Assembly (NCBI GenBank): GCA_947494695.1
Contig: CANLWB010000003.1
Span: 62,001 to 126,000, forward strand
Reading direction: 5' to 3'
DNA length: 64,000 nt
Origin: an uncultured Flavobacteriaceae bacterium
Lineage (GTDB): Bacteria > Bacteroidota > Bacteroidia > Flavobacteriales > Flavobacteriaceae
The position numbers and the translations under genes are program-made. The notes under the pieces were generated by a model. The model had not been told where the DNA came from, ran no database searches, and saw nothing but the letters and a program-made list of their open reading frames with translations. Positions 7,670-15,901 of the stretch are shown here, in pieces. How positions within the stretch are numbered: the first letter of the stretch is position 1; each line of letters opens with the position of its first letter.

Positions 7670-9934
7670 TTATTCTATTATCACTTTACATATTGATTTT
7701 ATGCCATCAGAATTTTTAACTTCTATAATGGTCTCTCCCTTTTTTAGCGCATATACTTTGCCTAAAACTTGATCTACCTCTGCCACTTCATTGTTTTTTG
7801 TAGACCAGAATATTTTTTTATGCCATGTGTTTTCAGGAAGTACTTCTGCACTTAATTCGTAAGTTTCTCCAACTTTAAGTTTAATGATACTATCTGAAAT
7901 ATTAATAGCGTTTGCTTTAACAAAAGGTCTATCCAATTCTACTTCTTTCAAAGTACTTTGTATTTTGCTTTCCCAGTCTTTATCCTTTGGTAGTAATGTT
8001 AAATTAAATCGGTAAGCATCGTCTGTTGTTAATTGTTTATTTGGTATATATTCTAACTCAACAACCCCATACCCTTTAACAAATTTTTCTACAGAATTAT
8101 ATGGTTTCCAGGTAGTGGTATTATGCATCCCAAGGGTAATCCTTCTTTCTTGAGCACATTCATATTCAATTTTCACTTTTACCTTCTGAGATTGTGGTAT
8201 AGAATCGGGCAAATTATGTGTGTAAATGACATCTGTTTTGGGCTGTCCTAAAGTGTGAACATCCAAATCTTTAAATCGGGCAAGATTTAAACGGTTTTCA
8301 TTTAAAGACGATGCTACAGCACCTACATAAAACTCACTGCGTAAGTCTATAGTCGTTTCATCTATTTTCTCCCAATTGTACATATTAGTTTGTGAGATAT
8401 ATGTTGAAATTTTATTATCCTGTTTTACCATTCTAATCCAGTAAGGTGCTACTAATTTTTTTGAAATAATGGTTTTAGCTATTTTACCTGCTCTTCTATC
8501 TAAACTAAATCCTTTATTTTTTTCTATAGTAGCATATAGCGATTTTGAATTGGGTTTTAAATTCTGACGAAACATTAAGCCTGCTTTAATAGCGCCAGAG
8601 GTAACATCATGAGACATTATTAAAGTGCTTGCAACTACATCTCCTGACATTTTTTTGTAAACAAACCGACATGCATCCTTTTTTTTATTAAATGAATTCC
8701 CTGAGGCTTTTACCCTAATGGTATTAAACTCTTCACTATACCCTGTATTTCCTTTTATTTTAGGGCTCCCTATGTCAATGGATTTCCATTCTGCTGGGGC
8801 TGGTGTAGCATCAGCTTTTGCATGTTCTTCATCTAAAATTGCTTTCATATGCTTACCAAAACCATCACCATCAAAAGGAACTACAATGACTTTACTACCG
8901 TGATTATCATTTCCACCATCTACCCCTTTAAACACATCTATTACGGAGAAATTAAAATGACTTATTCCTCCATCTTCTACATATACTGTGGGACGCTGAA
9001 CCGTATACCATTCATCTACATCACCATTAGTGTATCTAAAAATCCCAGCATCATGCTGAAAAGCCATTCCTCTGTTTTTCCAGTTATGAATACCATCTTC
9101 TGACGTTAAATGATACGTTTCGTCAGTTTTCTCATAATAATTGACCACAACATGATACAGTCCATTACTATACCAAATCGTTGGGTCTTCCATATACTTT
9201 TGTGGCACACCAGGTAAGTCTCTCCAAACAGCCTCTCCCATAATTTTATATGGCCCTAAAATGCCATTATCACTAATTAATGGTGCGCACCATCTGGCCA
9301 TCATCATATACCGATCATCTGGTCTCCTAATAATCATCACATTAGCCATGCGATGTGGCGGATTATTATATCTTGTTAATCCTTGTCTGTACCCATTAAG
9401 GTCTGTGGTAAATTCACCATGAAATTTAAATGGACCATATGGGTTTTCAGAAACAAACACCTCTCCTCTAGTTATTTCACTAGTTATCATGGCATATCTA
9501 CCATCATGCATTTTTAGGCCAATAGTGTTATGCGCTCTCCCTTCCCACCAGTAAGGCCATGTCATCCCTAAATCTTTATAAGGCCCTATAGGCTTATCTG
9601 CAATAGCATGCATTGCTTTTGAGTTTATTCTCCAACCGGTACTATGATGATTCTTTTGATCCCATCTACTGGCATACATATGGTATTTACCTTCATCATC
9701 TTTAACAATGCTGCCATCCCAGTAACACCAGTTTTTCATACTAGCATCTTCCAAACCGTTTGAGATATCTCTTGGCATTAAAGATTCATCACCCCAAGTA
9801 TCTCCAAATTTTACTAAGGTAGTTTGCGGCTCCATGGGTAAAAAGAAGTCTTTTAAAGTTTTTTCTTGAGCTGTGCTCATGCATACGGAGAATAAAATTA
9901 GAGCTTGAACCAGATACCATTTATTAAAATTCAT
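7670..9934 (-). CDS. Secreted GH43/GH117-like five-bladed propeller glycosidase with C-terminal Big_2 domain
   Basis: I chose the Met giving MNFNKWYLVQALILFSVC, because it begins a clean signal peptide ending STAQ; an in-frame ATG 21 bp upstream (9955) would only add a polar tail. The catalytic half (about residues 25-350) shows YWDGSIV (candidate base Asp), MEDPTIW (Asp of the middle blade) and QRPTVY, the spacing expected for GH43/GH117-type propellers. A beta-sandwich follows (about 400-560), with SLDRRAGK and WIRMVKQ. The C-terminus (about 685-754) is a bacterial Ig-like Big_2 domain (LKVGETYELSAEVLP). There is no T9SS tag. It overlaps functionally with the partial gene at 1-550, and a decayed paralog lies at 13400-14076. 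In a galactan PUL an exo-alpha-anhydrogalactosidase or galactosidase role is plausible but not shown. Confidence 0.7.
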   Translation of the reverse strand: MNFNKWYLVQALILFSVCMSTAQEKTLKDFFLPMEPQTTLVKFGDTWGDESLMPRDISNGLEDASMKNWCYWDGSIVKDDEGKYHMYASRWDQKNHHSTGWRINSKAMHAIADKPIGPYKDLGMTWPYWWEGRAHNTIGLKMHDGRYAMITSEITRGEVFVSENPYGPFKFHGEFTTDLNGYRQGLTRYNNPPHRMANVMIIRRPDDRYMMMARWCAPLISDNGILGPYKIMGEAVWRDLPGVPQKYMEDPTIWYSNGLYHVVVNYYEKTDETYHLTSEDGIHNWKNRGMAFQHDAGIFRYTNGDVDEWYTVQRPTVYVEDGGISHFNFSVIDVFKGVDGGNDNHGSKVIVVPFDGDGFGKHMKAILDEEHAKADATPAPAEWKSIDIGSPKIKGNTGYSEEFNTIRVKASGNSFNKKKDACRFVYKKMSGDVVASTLIMSHDVTSGAIKAGLMFRQNLKPNSKSLYATIEKNKGFSLDRRAGKIAKTIISKKLVAPYWIRMVKQDNKISTYISQTNMYNWEKIDETTIDLRSEFYVGAVASSLNENRLNLARFKDLDVHTLGQPKTDVIYTHNLPDSIPQSQKVKVKIEYECAQERRITLGMHNTTTWKPYNSVEKFVKGYGVVELEYIPNKQLTTDDAYRFNLTLLPKDKDWESKIQSTLKEVELDRPFVKANAINISDSIIKLKVGETYELSAEVLPENTWHKKIFWSTKNNEVAEVDQVLGKVYALKKGETIIEVKNSDGIKSICKVIIE

Positions 9935-10027
9935 TTTTTGAGTATACATTACCATTATTAATTAACTTATTTAAATCTTGTATTACGATGCTATTTAATT
10001 AGGAATACCAAAATATTTAATAACAAA

Positions 10028-10040
10028 TCAATTCGTGTCT
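10028..10040. promoter_or_regulatory. Shared upstream motif, site B (candidate PUL operator)
   Basis: TCAATTCGTGTCT, about 95-105 bp upstream of the propeller gene start. It is followed by AATTTGAAGTAACTATTAAT, which matches the region after site A (3660) in 17 or more positions. The long shared stretch is either a regulator-binding region or a remnant of duplicated promoter DNA. Confidence 0.35.
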
Positions 10041-10405
10041 TCCTCAATAAATTTGAAGTAACTATTAATAAAAAAGAGCTTAGAATAAGACTAAATAGCT
10101 GCAAAGCGTATTGGTTTTGTTAACCTGCCAAGTCTAATGTAGTAAGCACAATAACTTCTACTATTACATACGTTAACTGAAGACGTTTCAATGCTGCTTT
10201 ATTACTCAATAAATTCTTATGATAGTCTAAAAACCGAAAACCTTGCAAATCTTATAATTTACAAGGTTTTATTTCCTTAGACGTTTTACTTAAATCGACG
10301 CGGCAGGAATATCACCCAGCCCCTCCTATTTTAAAAATCAAACAACTACATTTAATTAATTGCTTCTGGTAACCGATTAAGCAACTTATTTTACGGGAAT
10401 TTTTG

Positions 10406-10536
10406 CTATAGTCTACCTTGTTCGTCACTTACTATTAATAAGGGGTTTAAGACCATAGAAAGGAATTCTACTTTTTCATCTTCCCTTTTAAGTTTTAACT
10501 GTTCCAATCTCCCAACCAGCATTTCCCTTCCCAAAT
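10406..10536 (-). pseudogene. Possible gene relic (PAS/sensor-like fragment)
   Basis: The minus strand reads about 43 codons without a stop, including REMLVGRLEQLKLKRED and then NPLLIVSDEQGRL, ending at TAG. The last part resembles the start of a PAS domain, and the frame has natural composition, but stops follow at once and no start region is recognisable. It may be a relic of a sensor or regulator. Length alone does not exclude chance. Confidence 0.2.
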
Positions 10537-10827
10537 ATTTATAAGAACGAAGACAGGTTTATTACAATTGCTAATGGGTTTTAATCTTTTTTGCCCCCTT
10601 GGTTTACTCCTGAATTAGCACATATTCTAATTTACACATACTCTTTTTTCGTTAAAACGTATCGCTAATAAAGCTATTTATGTGTACCTCAGTACTTATC
10701 AGGAATCTCTTAGTAAGAAAGTTGATATCAAGGTCAAATTGGCACCATTTTTTACCTAATTTCTATTAAAAAAATAATAATTTCGATCAAAATATTCAGG
10801 TTTTAAACCTAAAAAAATGTTAAACAA

Positions 10828-12756
10828 ATGAAATTCACTCACATGAAAACTAAAGAAAGATTTACATTTTTCCTTCTAGTAATTTTAACTGGCTCATTAA
10901 GTTCGGTTTGGGCTTCAGATTTAATTACTGATTACACCATGCCAGCCCGTATGGAGCAGAGCCAAGAAGTTACTATTACCGTTAGTTATGAGACCAATGA
11001 ACCGCGAGACCTATATATTGCCTTAAGAAAACGTTCCAACTGGACGGTGTACGGTTCATCATCTAAAACCGTAAACGGTACTGGTACTGTTGAAATTACG
11101 CTTCCAGTATCAGCAACTGCAAATATGGGGGGACACCTTTGGCAGTTACAAATGCGAGAACAGGGTGGAGACTGGAGAACAATAGTCAATGACCAAACTT
11201 ACGAAGATATAGGAATTGTTTATGGTATTGCTGATAACACTCCCGATACCTGGTATGTTTCGACCACAGGAGATGATAGTGATAATGGCAGTGAAGCCAC
11301 TCCTTTTGCTACTATCCAAAAAGCTACTGAAGTGGCCGGACCAGGTGATCAGGTATTCATTAAGGCCGGCACCTATACTAATAAGGTTGAAGTTACCATT
11401 AGTGGTGAAGCGAATAATTGGGTTACTTACGATGCTTACCCTGGTGACGAGTTACAAGTAATTTTAGATGGTGAAAATTTTGAGGTAAAAGCCAGTTATA
11501 TTCGCGTATCGGGTATTAAGATTCAAAATGCTGAAAATGCCATACTTGTTGAGGGCCCTGAAATTACAGATGTTACGATATCCAATAACCACACATATAA
11601 CAGCGTAGCTTCTGGAATAATTGTTTGGGGAATTAGATACCCTTATGACATGCGAGATTTTCAAAACGCTTTCAATATTAAAATACTAAATAATAAAGTT
11701 GAAAAAGCCTGTAATGGTGGTTGGAACGAATGTATTACACTTGCCAGCGGTATTATAGGTTTTGAAATATCTGGTAATGAGATTTGGGGTAGCGGACTCG
11801 AAGTTGGTACTGGACCTAATCAAACTCAAGAAGGTGTTAACGGAGGAGAAGGCATTGATATAAAATCTGGTATTCAAAATGGTATTATAGCAAATAATCA
11901 TTTACACGACTTATACAGAAGAGCCATTTATATAGATGCGGCCGGAGGTACAGACCCAAGTCAACCTAAACCAATAATGAAAGACATAGAAGTATATAAT
12001 AATATGGCTCACGATTGTGAAGGACAAGGTATTGCTATTATGACTGAAGGTATTGGAGACGCCACTAATATTGATGTTTTTAACAACGTATTGTACAACA
12101 ATACAGAAGATGGCATAATGTACTACAAACATCCCTGGGGAACAGGTTCAATAAGTAATATTAGAACATATAATAACTCTATTTATGGAAATCCACGTTA
12201 TGGTATACTATTAAACTTCCCGGGCTCTACAGGTCTTGAATATTACAATAACATATGTTATAACAACGGAACCGACTTTAGCGCAGATAATGGTAATGGT
12301 GAGTATACTGCCGCCAACAATTTATATGGTGTCAATCCTTTATTTATCGATGTTTCAACAGGTAATTTCAAACTGCAAAATGGGTCTCCTGCAATTAACG
12401 CAGGTACAAGTTCTGGCGCCCCAATAAACGATTTTGATGGTTTAGGCAGAAATGACGTAGTAGATATTGGAGCATTTGAATATGAAGGTACTTCTTTATC
12501 AAATCACGAGGTAATTCTTAAACAGGAACCAGATATCTACCCTAATCCAGTTAATGAGACCATATTTGTAAAAGCAAATAAAACTATTAAAACTGTAAAG
12601 CTATATAACTTAAATGGTAATAGCCTTATATCAAAAAAGGAAATAAACGACACTAAAGTTTCTTTATCATGTTCTCATATAAAGCAACATGGTATTTACT
12701 TGCTTCAACTGGAGTTTGAAGATGGTAATGTATACATGAAAAAAATGGTTAAATAA
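10828..12756 (+). CDS. T9SS-secreted right-handed parallel beta-helix protein (candidate polysaccharidase)
   Basis: 642 aa. A leader ends SSVWAS (about residue 31); the internal Met at codon 6 (10843) is an equally good start. An N-terminal beta-sandwich (about 32-130) resembles a carbohydrate-binding domain. It is followed by the linker-type motif YVSTTGDDSDNGS-ATPFATIQKA, typical of DUF1565/PbH1 proteins, and about nine beta-helix coils (150-540) with repeated VTISNNH, FEISGNEIWG, IEVYNNMAHD and IDVFNNVLYNN-type turns. The C-terminus is a sorting domain beginning YPNPVNE. Beta-helix folds in such loci include lyases and GH82 iota-carrageenases, but I cannot see diagnostic residues of either. 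It is the only plus-strand gene in the locus and stands alone, with no recognisable operon partner. Confidence 0.65.
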   Translation: MKFTHMKTKERFTFFLLVILTGSLSSVWASDLITDYTMPARMEQSQEVTITVSYETNEPRDLYIALRKRSNWTVYGSSSKTVNGTGTVEITLPVSATANMGGHLWQLQMREQGGDWRTIVNDQTYEDIGIVYGIADNTPDTWYVSTTGDDSDNGSEATPFATIQKATEVAGPGDQVFIKAGTYTNKVEVTISGEANNWVTYDAYPGDELQVILDGENFEVKASYIRVSGIKIQNAENAILVEGPEITDVTISNNHTYNSVASGIIVWGIRYPYDMRDFQNAFNIKILNNKVEKACNGGWNECITLASGIIGFEISGNEIWGSGLEVGTGPNQTQEGVNGGEGIDIKSGIQNGIIANNHLHDLYRRAIYIDAAGGTDPSQPKPIMKDIEVYNNMAHDCEGQGIAIMTEGIGDATNIDVFNNVLYNNTEDGIMYYKHPWGTGSISNIRTYNNSIYGNPRYGILLNFPGSTGLEYYNNICYNNGTDFSADNGNGEYTAANNLYGVNPLFIDVSTGNFKLQNGSPAINAGTSSGAPINDFDGLGRNDVVDIGAFEYEGTSLSNHEVILKQEPDIYPNPVNETIFVKANKTIKTVKLYNLNGNSLISKKEINDTKVSLSCSHIKQHGIYLLQLEFEDGNVYMKKMVK

Positions 12757-13095
12757 TTTTAATAATAACGAAGAACGGCGGGTTAGGTTGGATGGCTGGT
12801 ATTTATCGACATGGCTTAAATCATTAATCCTAGATTTTCAGCAAAAACAAACCTGGCCCTCTGTTTTTCATCATATTCAAGATTTAACGAACAATGATAA
12901 AGCCATCTTCGTTTCGTTACCCCTTTCTCTCTTAACAATAACATAAGAGATTAAGCGTAAAACCATCGTTTTAGACAAACACTAAGTTCTTAAATCACCC
13001 CAAAAAGAAGACATAAACCTGCTTTAAATTAAATCCATATAGCCGTACGGCAATGGAAATAATTTTAAAGGAGCTTTGTTTCATTCATCAAACCT
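12757..13095. other. Intergenic sequence without a recognisable gene
   Basis: This lies between the beta-helix gene stop and the relic zone. One plus-strand frame is open for about 60 codons (12761-12944) but has no start, no motif I recognise and no continuation. It may be further decayed coding DNA. Confidence 0.3.
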
Positions 13096-13380
13096 TTATT
13101 CAAGATGTTTTATTTCTATATTATTTTCTTCTGCCATATCTTTTGTTTGATAGATCATAAACTCAAAACTATCTGATTCATTTTTGTAGATATTTATACC
13201 AAAACGCCTTTATCCACCATGGCACGAGCAGAAGCTATAACCTTTCCTTGCGTTACAAATTAGAGAAATTTTTATTTCTGCATTTGATTTACCAACATTT
13301 ACAACAGATAAAACATCATGACTTTTTCTGTTTTTAACAACCTTCCAAATACATCCTTTTTTATCAGTTTTCTGTCTCTC
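13096..13380 (-). pseudogene. Relics of PUL genes: GH42/167-like C-terminus, GH27 fragment and an unknown tail
   Basis: Minus-strand translation of about 13380-13265 gives KKGCIWKVVKNRKSHDVL followed by SVVNVGKSNAEIKIS. This matches the C-terminus of the 772-aa paralog at 39892 (KKGCVWRVVKNKKGREVL, SIVNIGKTDAEVSI). Immediately after, 13241-13205 reads VIASARAMVDKGV, matching VIASAKAMVDKGL of the GH27 at 37119-38723. The last part (13206-13096) is an open 35-codon tail with FEFMIYQTKDMAEENN that I cannot place. Frames change between the pieces and none has a start, so these are decayed, fused fragments. Confidence 0.7.
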
Positions 13381-13399
13381 CTCATTTTAAGACATATAA

Positions 13400-14076
13400 T
13401 TTACCTAAGTATTTGTTTTAGTAAAAAGTCTACCTAGTTCTGCTTCCTTTAGACTACTTTGTATTTTACTTTTCCAATCTTTATACTTGGGCATTAATGT
13501 TAAATTAAATAGGTATGCATCGTCTGCTATTATTTGGTACATACTTAAACTCAAAAAATGCCATATCCTTTAACAAATTTGTCTACAGAATTATATGGTT
13601 TTCAAATTGTAGTATTATGCATGCCAAGGGAAATCTTTCTTTCTTGAGCACATTCATGCTCAATTTTCACTTTTACTTTCTGAGATTCTGGTATGGAATA
13701 GGGTAAGTTGTGCGCGTATATAATATCTGTTTTTGGAAAACCTAATGTATGTATATCTAAATCTTTAAATCTAGCAACGTTTAAACCGTTTTCATTCAAA
13801 AACGATGTCACTGTACCCACACAAAATTCACCATCAAGGCCTACACTAGTTTAGTCTACTTTTTCACAGTTGAACATTTAGGTTTGCGAAAGATATGTTG
13901 AAATTTCACCTCCTTGCTTAACCATTCTAATCCATTGTTTTCCTTTTTACTTACTCTTCTATCTAAACTAAATCTTTTATTTATTTTAGGGACACGTATT
14001 TGTATCTAACCATATCTTACAGAAAACACAAAAAGAGTAAAGAAAATTATTAGATACAGATATTTTTCCTTGTTCA
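13400..14076 (-). pseudogene. Decayed GH43/GH117-like propeller gene with large internal deletion
   Basis: At 14076 the minus strand still encodes an intact signal peptide, MNKEKYLYLIIFFTLFVFSV, followed by a stop. Most of the catalytic domain is missing. Sequence then resumes with KINKRFSLDRR (compare KNKGFSLDRR in the protein at 7670-9934), WIRMVKQGGEISTYLSQT followed by a TAA, then DGEFCVGTVTSFLNENG, FKDLDIHTLG and KVKIEHECAQERKISLGMHN, and further degraded sequence to about 13400. Several in-frame stops and at least one frameshift are present. The next relic downstream is GH42/167-like, so this is the remains of another propeller/GH-A cassette. Confidence 0.85.
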
Positions 14077-14171
14077 TAGTATTACCACCAACTATAATTA
14101 AATATCATTTTTTTGATAATAGTAGCTATAAACATATAAGATAAATAAACTTAGGGTTATTATAGAAAATA

Positions 14172-14198
14172 CCCAGCCCGGCTTATACCTGGGCTGGG
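14172..14198 (-). terminator. Intrinsic terminator of the GH110-susCD operon
   Basis: A perfect 8-bp stem, CCCAGCCC (14172-14179) with GGGCTGGG (14191-14198), around an 11-nt loop. It is GC-rich in an AT-rich region, 42 bp past the stop of the minus-strand lipoprotein gene at 14240. On the minus strand it is followed by TATTTTCTAT. Confidence 0.8.
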
Positions 14199-14239
14199 AT
14201 ATTTCACTACAAACTAACTAACTAATTAATCAAATAAAT

Positions 14240-15889
14240 TTAGAGTCTTGGTTCTAAAGGTATCATTTGAATATCATCAATGTACATTGTTTGAGGTCCA
14301 GTAACCCCAGGACTATCATCTGAATGTACCTGAATCAACGTACCGATAGTTGTTTCCGCCTGTGTAATCTCTCCTTCTAAGGTTACCCATTGCTCTTTGG
14401 CAATACCTTTTGAATCAAAAATTAATAAATTCCATGGATCAAAAGCAACTCTAATACCACCTAAATCAGAACCAGCTTCCATATAAACCTGCATAGTCAT
14501 TTTATAAGTACCTGCAGGTACTTGTAGATCAGAAGGCCCCCAGCTTGTCATACCTCCTCCAGCTGCCTCAAAATTTGGGTGAATAAATCTGAATGAATAA
14601 TCTCCGTCGGCCGCTTCTATCTCATCTGTTCTTTGATAAAACGTATGTTGTGCCCACCAACCAAGTGCATCACCTCTGTTTGGACCTGAGTCATTATAAG
14701 TTTCAAAGCTGAATCTTCCATTTACATCTGCAAGTACATTACCTTCAAAGTGCATTTTAACTACCATATTTGAAAAATCATCTAAAGACCTTTCATCAGT
14801 AGACATAATACCTCCACCAGAATATGACACTGTAACATCATCTGAATTATATATTGGAGCATCTAAGGTTAATTCTAAAATTGACTTATCGATAGAATTA
14901 ATTTCGATACTTCTTACAGGAATATCCTGATTAAAACTTCCATTTGTAACATTAACGGTAAAGTTTCCATTTTGGCCAACAAGACTAGCTGGATCAATAA
15001 TACCTCCTAATTGAAATGATAATTTTTCGTTCTCATCTTCGGTAATTTCACTTAAAATATTAAACGGTGCAGAAGAACTTACTACCCTTACTTTTAATGG
15101 AATATATTTCCAATTTACTTTGTTAGGCAATGGATCTATTCTCATAGACTCTATTCTACCCAGATTCTCTGTGGTACCATAATTCAAAAATGCAACTTCA
15201 AAAGTAGCCTCATTTGATGTTGCTGGCGCACCTCCTGTAATAACCCATTTTCTGTCGTTTGGTCTACCAACGGTTGTTTCATCAACAAAAGTTAGTGTTT
15301 TATTAACTTCTACGTCTATTATAGGCCAAGTATCTGCATCTGCAAGTTTAACCTCGTCATCTGCAGTAATATTCAATATTTCAACTCCATCTTGTAATAC
15401 TTTAAACGCTGGTTTTATCTCTTTTGAAAGCACATCAACTTCAAAACATTTTTCAAACACCCACTTATCGCCTTCTTGAACTGCATCTATTGGACCATCA
15501 ACTGTTTGATAGGATACTTTTTCTTCAAAAACATTAGTTAAGCACACTTTATTTATTCCTTCTTTCATGAATATAACATGAGCAGTTTTGTCACTAGTAG
15601 ATAACCCTTTAGGTTTATCTATAAAAAGCGGTAAGGAGTCTTTATTAGTAAAACCCGTTTTCAAAAAGAAATTCCCCTCTTCAATAGTCCACTCATGTGA
15701 AATCTCTCCTTGGGAAGCATCTAAAAAAGAAATGAACCCTTCTGTAGCTTGTATAAAATCATTACCTGGCGTTATACTTGTATACCATGTAACATCAGAA
15801 ACGGTATCTGGTGCATCATACTCATCATCTTGACAAGCCACTAAAAATAGCACCGTAAGACATATTATATATTTTTCAATAATTTTCAT
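14240..15889 (-). CDS. PUL surface glycan-binding lipoprotein (SusE/F position)
   Basis: 549 aa. The signal MKIIEKYIICLTVLFLVAC ends in a Cys followed by QDDEYD, an acidic surface-export pattern. The N-terminal ~130 residues look like PKD/Ig-type sandwiches (ISHEWTIEEGNF). A middle region has repeated Ig-like strands. The C-terminal ~180 residues (FSFETYNDSG to YIDDIQMI) resemble a carbohydrate-binding jelly roll with Trp residues (GWWAQHTFYQR, TSWGPSDLQVP). It starts 12 bp after the SusD stop and is the last gene before a strong terminator, the usual place for a SusE/SGBP-type protein. No catalytic signature is visible. Binding of the target polysaccharide at the outer membrane is inferred. 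Confidence 0.75.
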   Translation of the reverse strand: MKIIEKYIICLTVLFLVACQDDEYDAPDTVSDVTWYTSITPGNDFIQATEGFISFLDASQGEISHEWTIEEGNFFLKTGFTNKDSLPLFIDKPKGLSTSDKTAHVIFMKEGINKVCLTNVFEEKVSYQTVDGPIDAVQEGDKWVFEKCFEVDVLSKEIKPAFKVLQDGVEILNITADDEVKLADADTWPIIDVEVNKTLTFVDETTVGRPNDRKWVITGGAPATSNEATFEVAFLNYGTTENLGRIESMRIDPLPNKVNWKYIPLKVRVVSSSAPFNILSEITEDENEKLSFQLGGIIDPASLVGQNGNFTVNVTNGSFNQDIPVRSIEINSIDKSILELTLDAPIYNSDDVTVSYSGGGIMSTDERSLDDFSNMVVKMHFEGNVLADVNGRFSFETYNDSGPNRGDALGWWAQHTFYQRTDEIEAADGDYSFRFIHPNFEAAGGGMTSWGPSDLQVPAGTYKMTMQVYMEAGSDLGGIRVAFDPWNLLIFDSKGIAKEQWVTLEGEITQAETTIGTLIQVHSDDSPGVTGPQTMYIDDIQMIPLEPRL

Positions 15890-15901
15890 AATAAATTAAT
15901 T

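Larger units (their letters stand above)
9956..10827. other. Long intergenic region between divergent genes
   Basis: 872 bp between the minus-strand propeller gene and the plus-strand beta-helix gene. It contains candidate motif B, a terminator-like hairpin (AAAACCTTG at 10237-10245 with CAAGGTTTT at 10262-10270) that follows no intact gene, and a short coding-like minus-strand stretch at about 10406-10536. No complete gene is visible. An orphan terminator plus a coding-like stretch suggests a deleted gene. Confidence 0.5.

Noticed and set aside
12761-12944. 60-codon open plus-strand stretch after the beta-helix gene
   Set aside because: No start, no motif and no continuation; could be decayed coding DNA but cannot be supported.
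13602-13820. Stand-alone 72-aa gene
   Set aside because: It is one open segment of the decayed GH43-like pseudogene, bounded by in-frame stops; not an independent gene.
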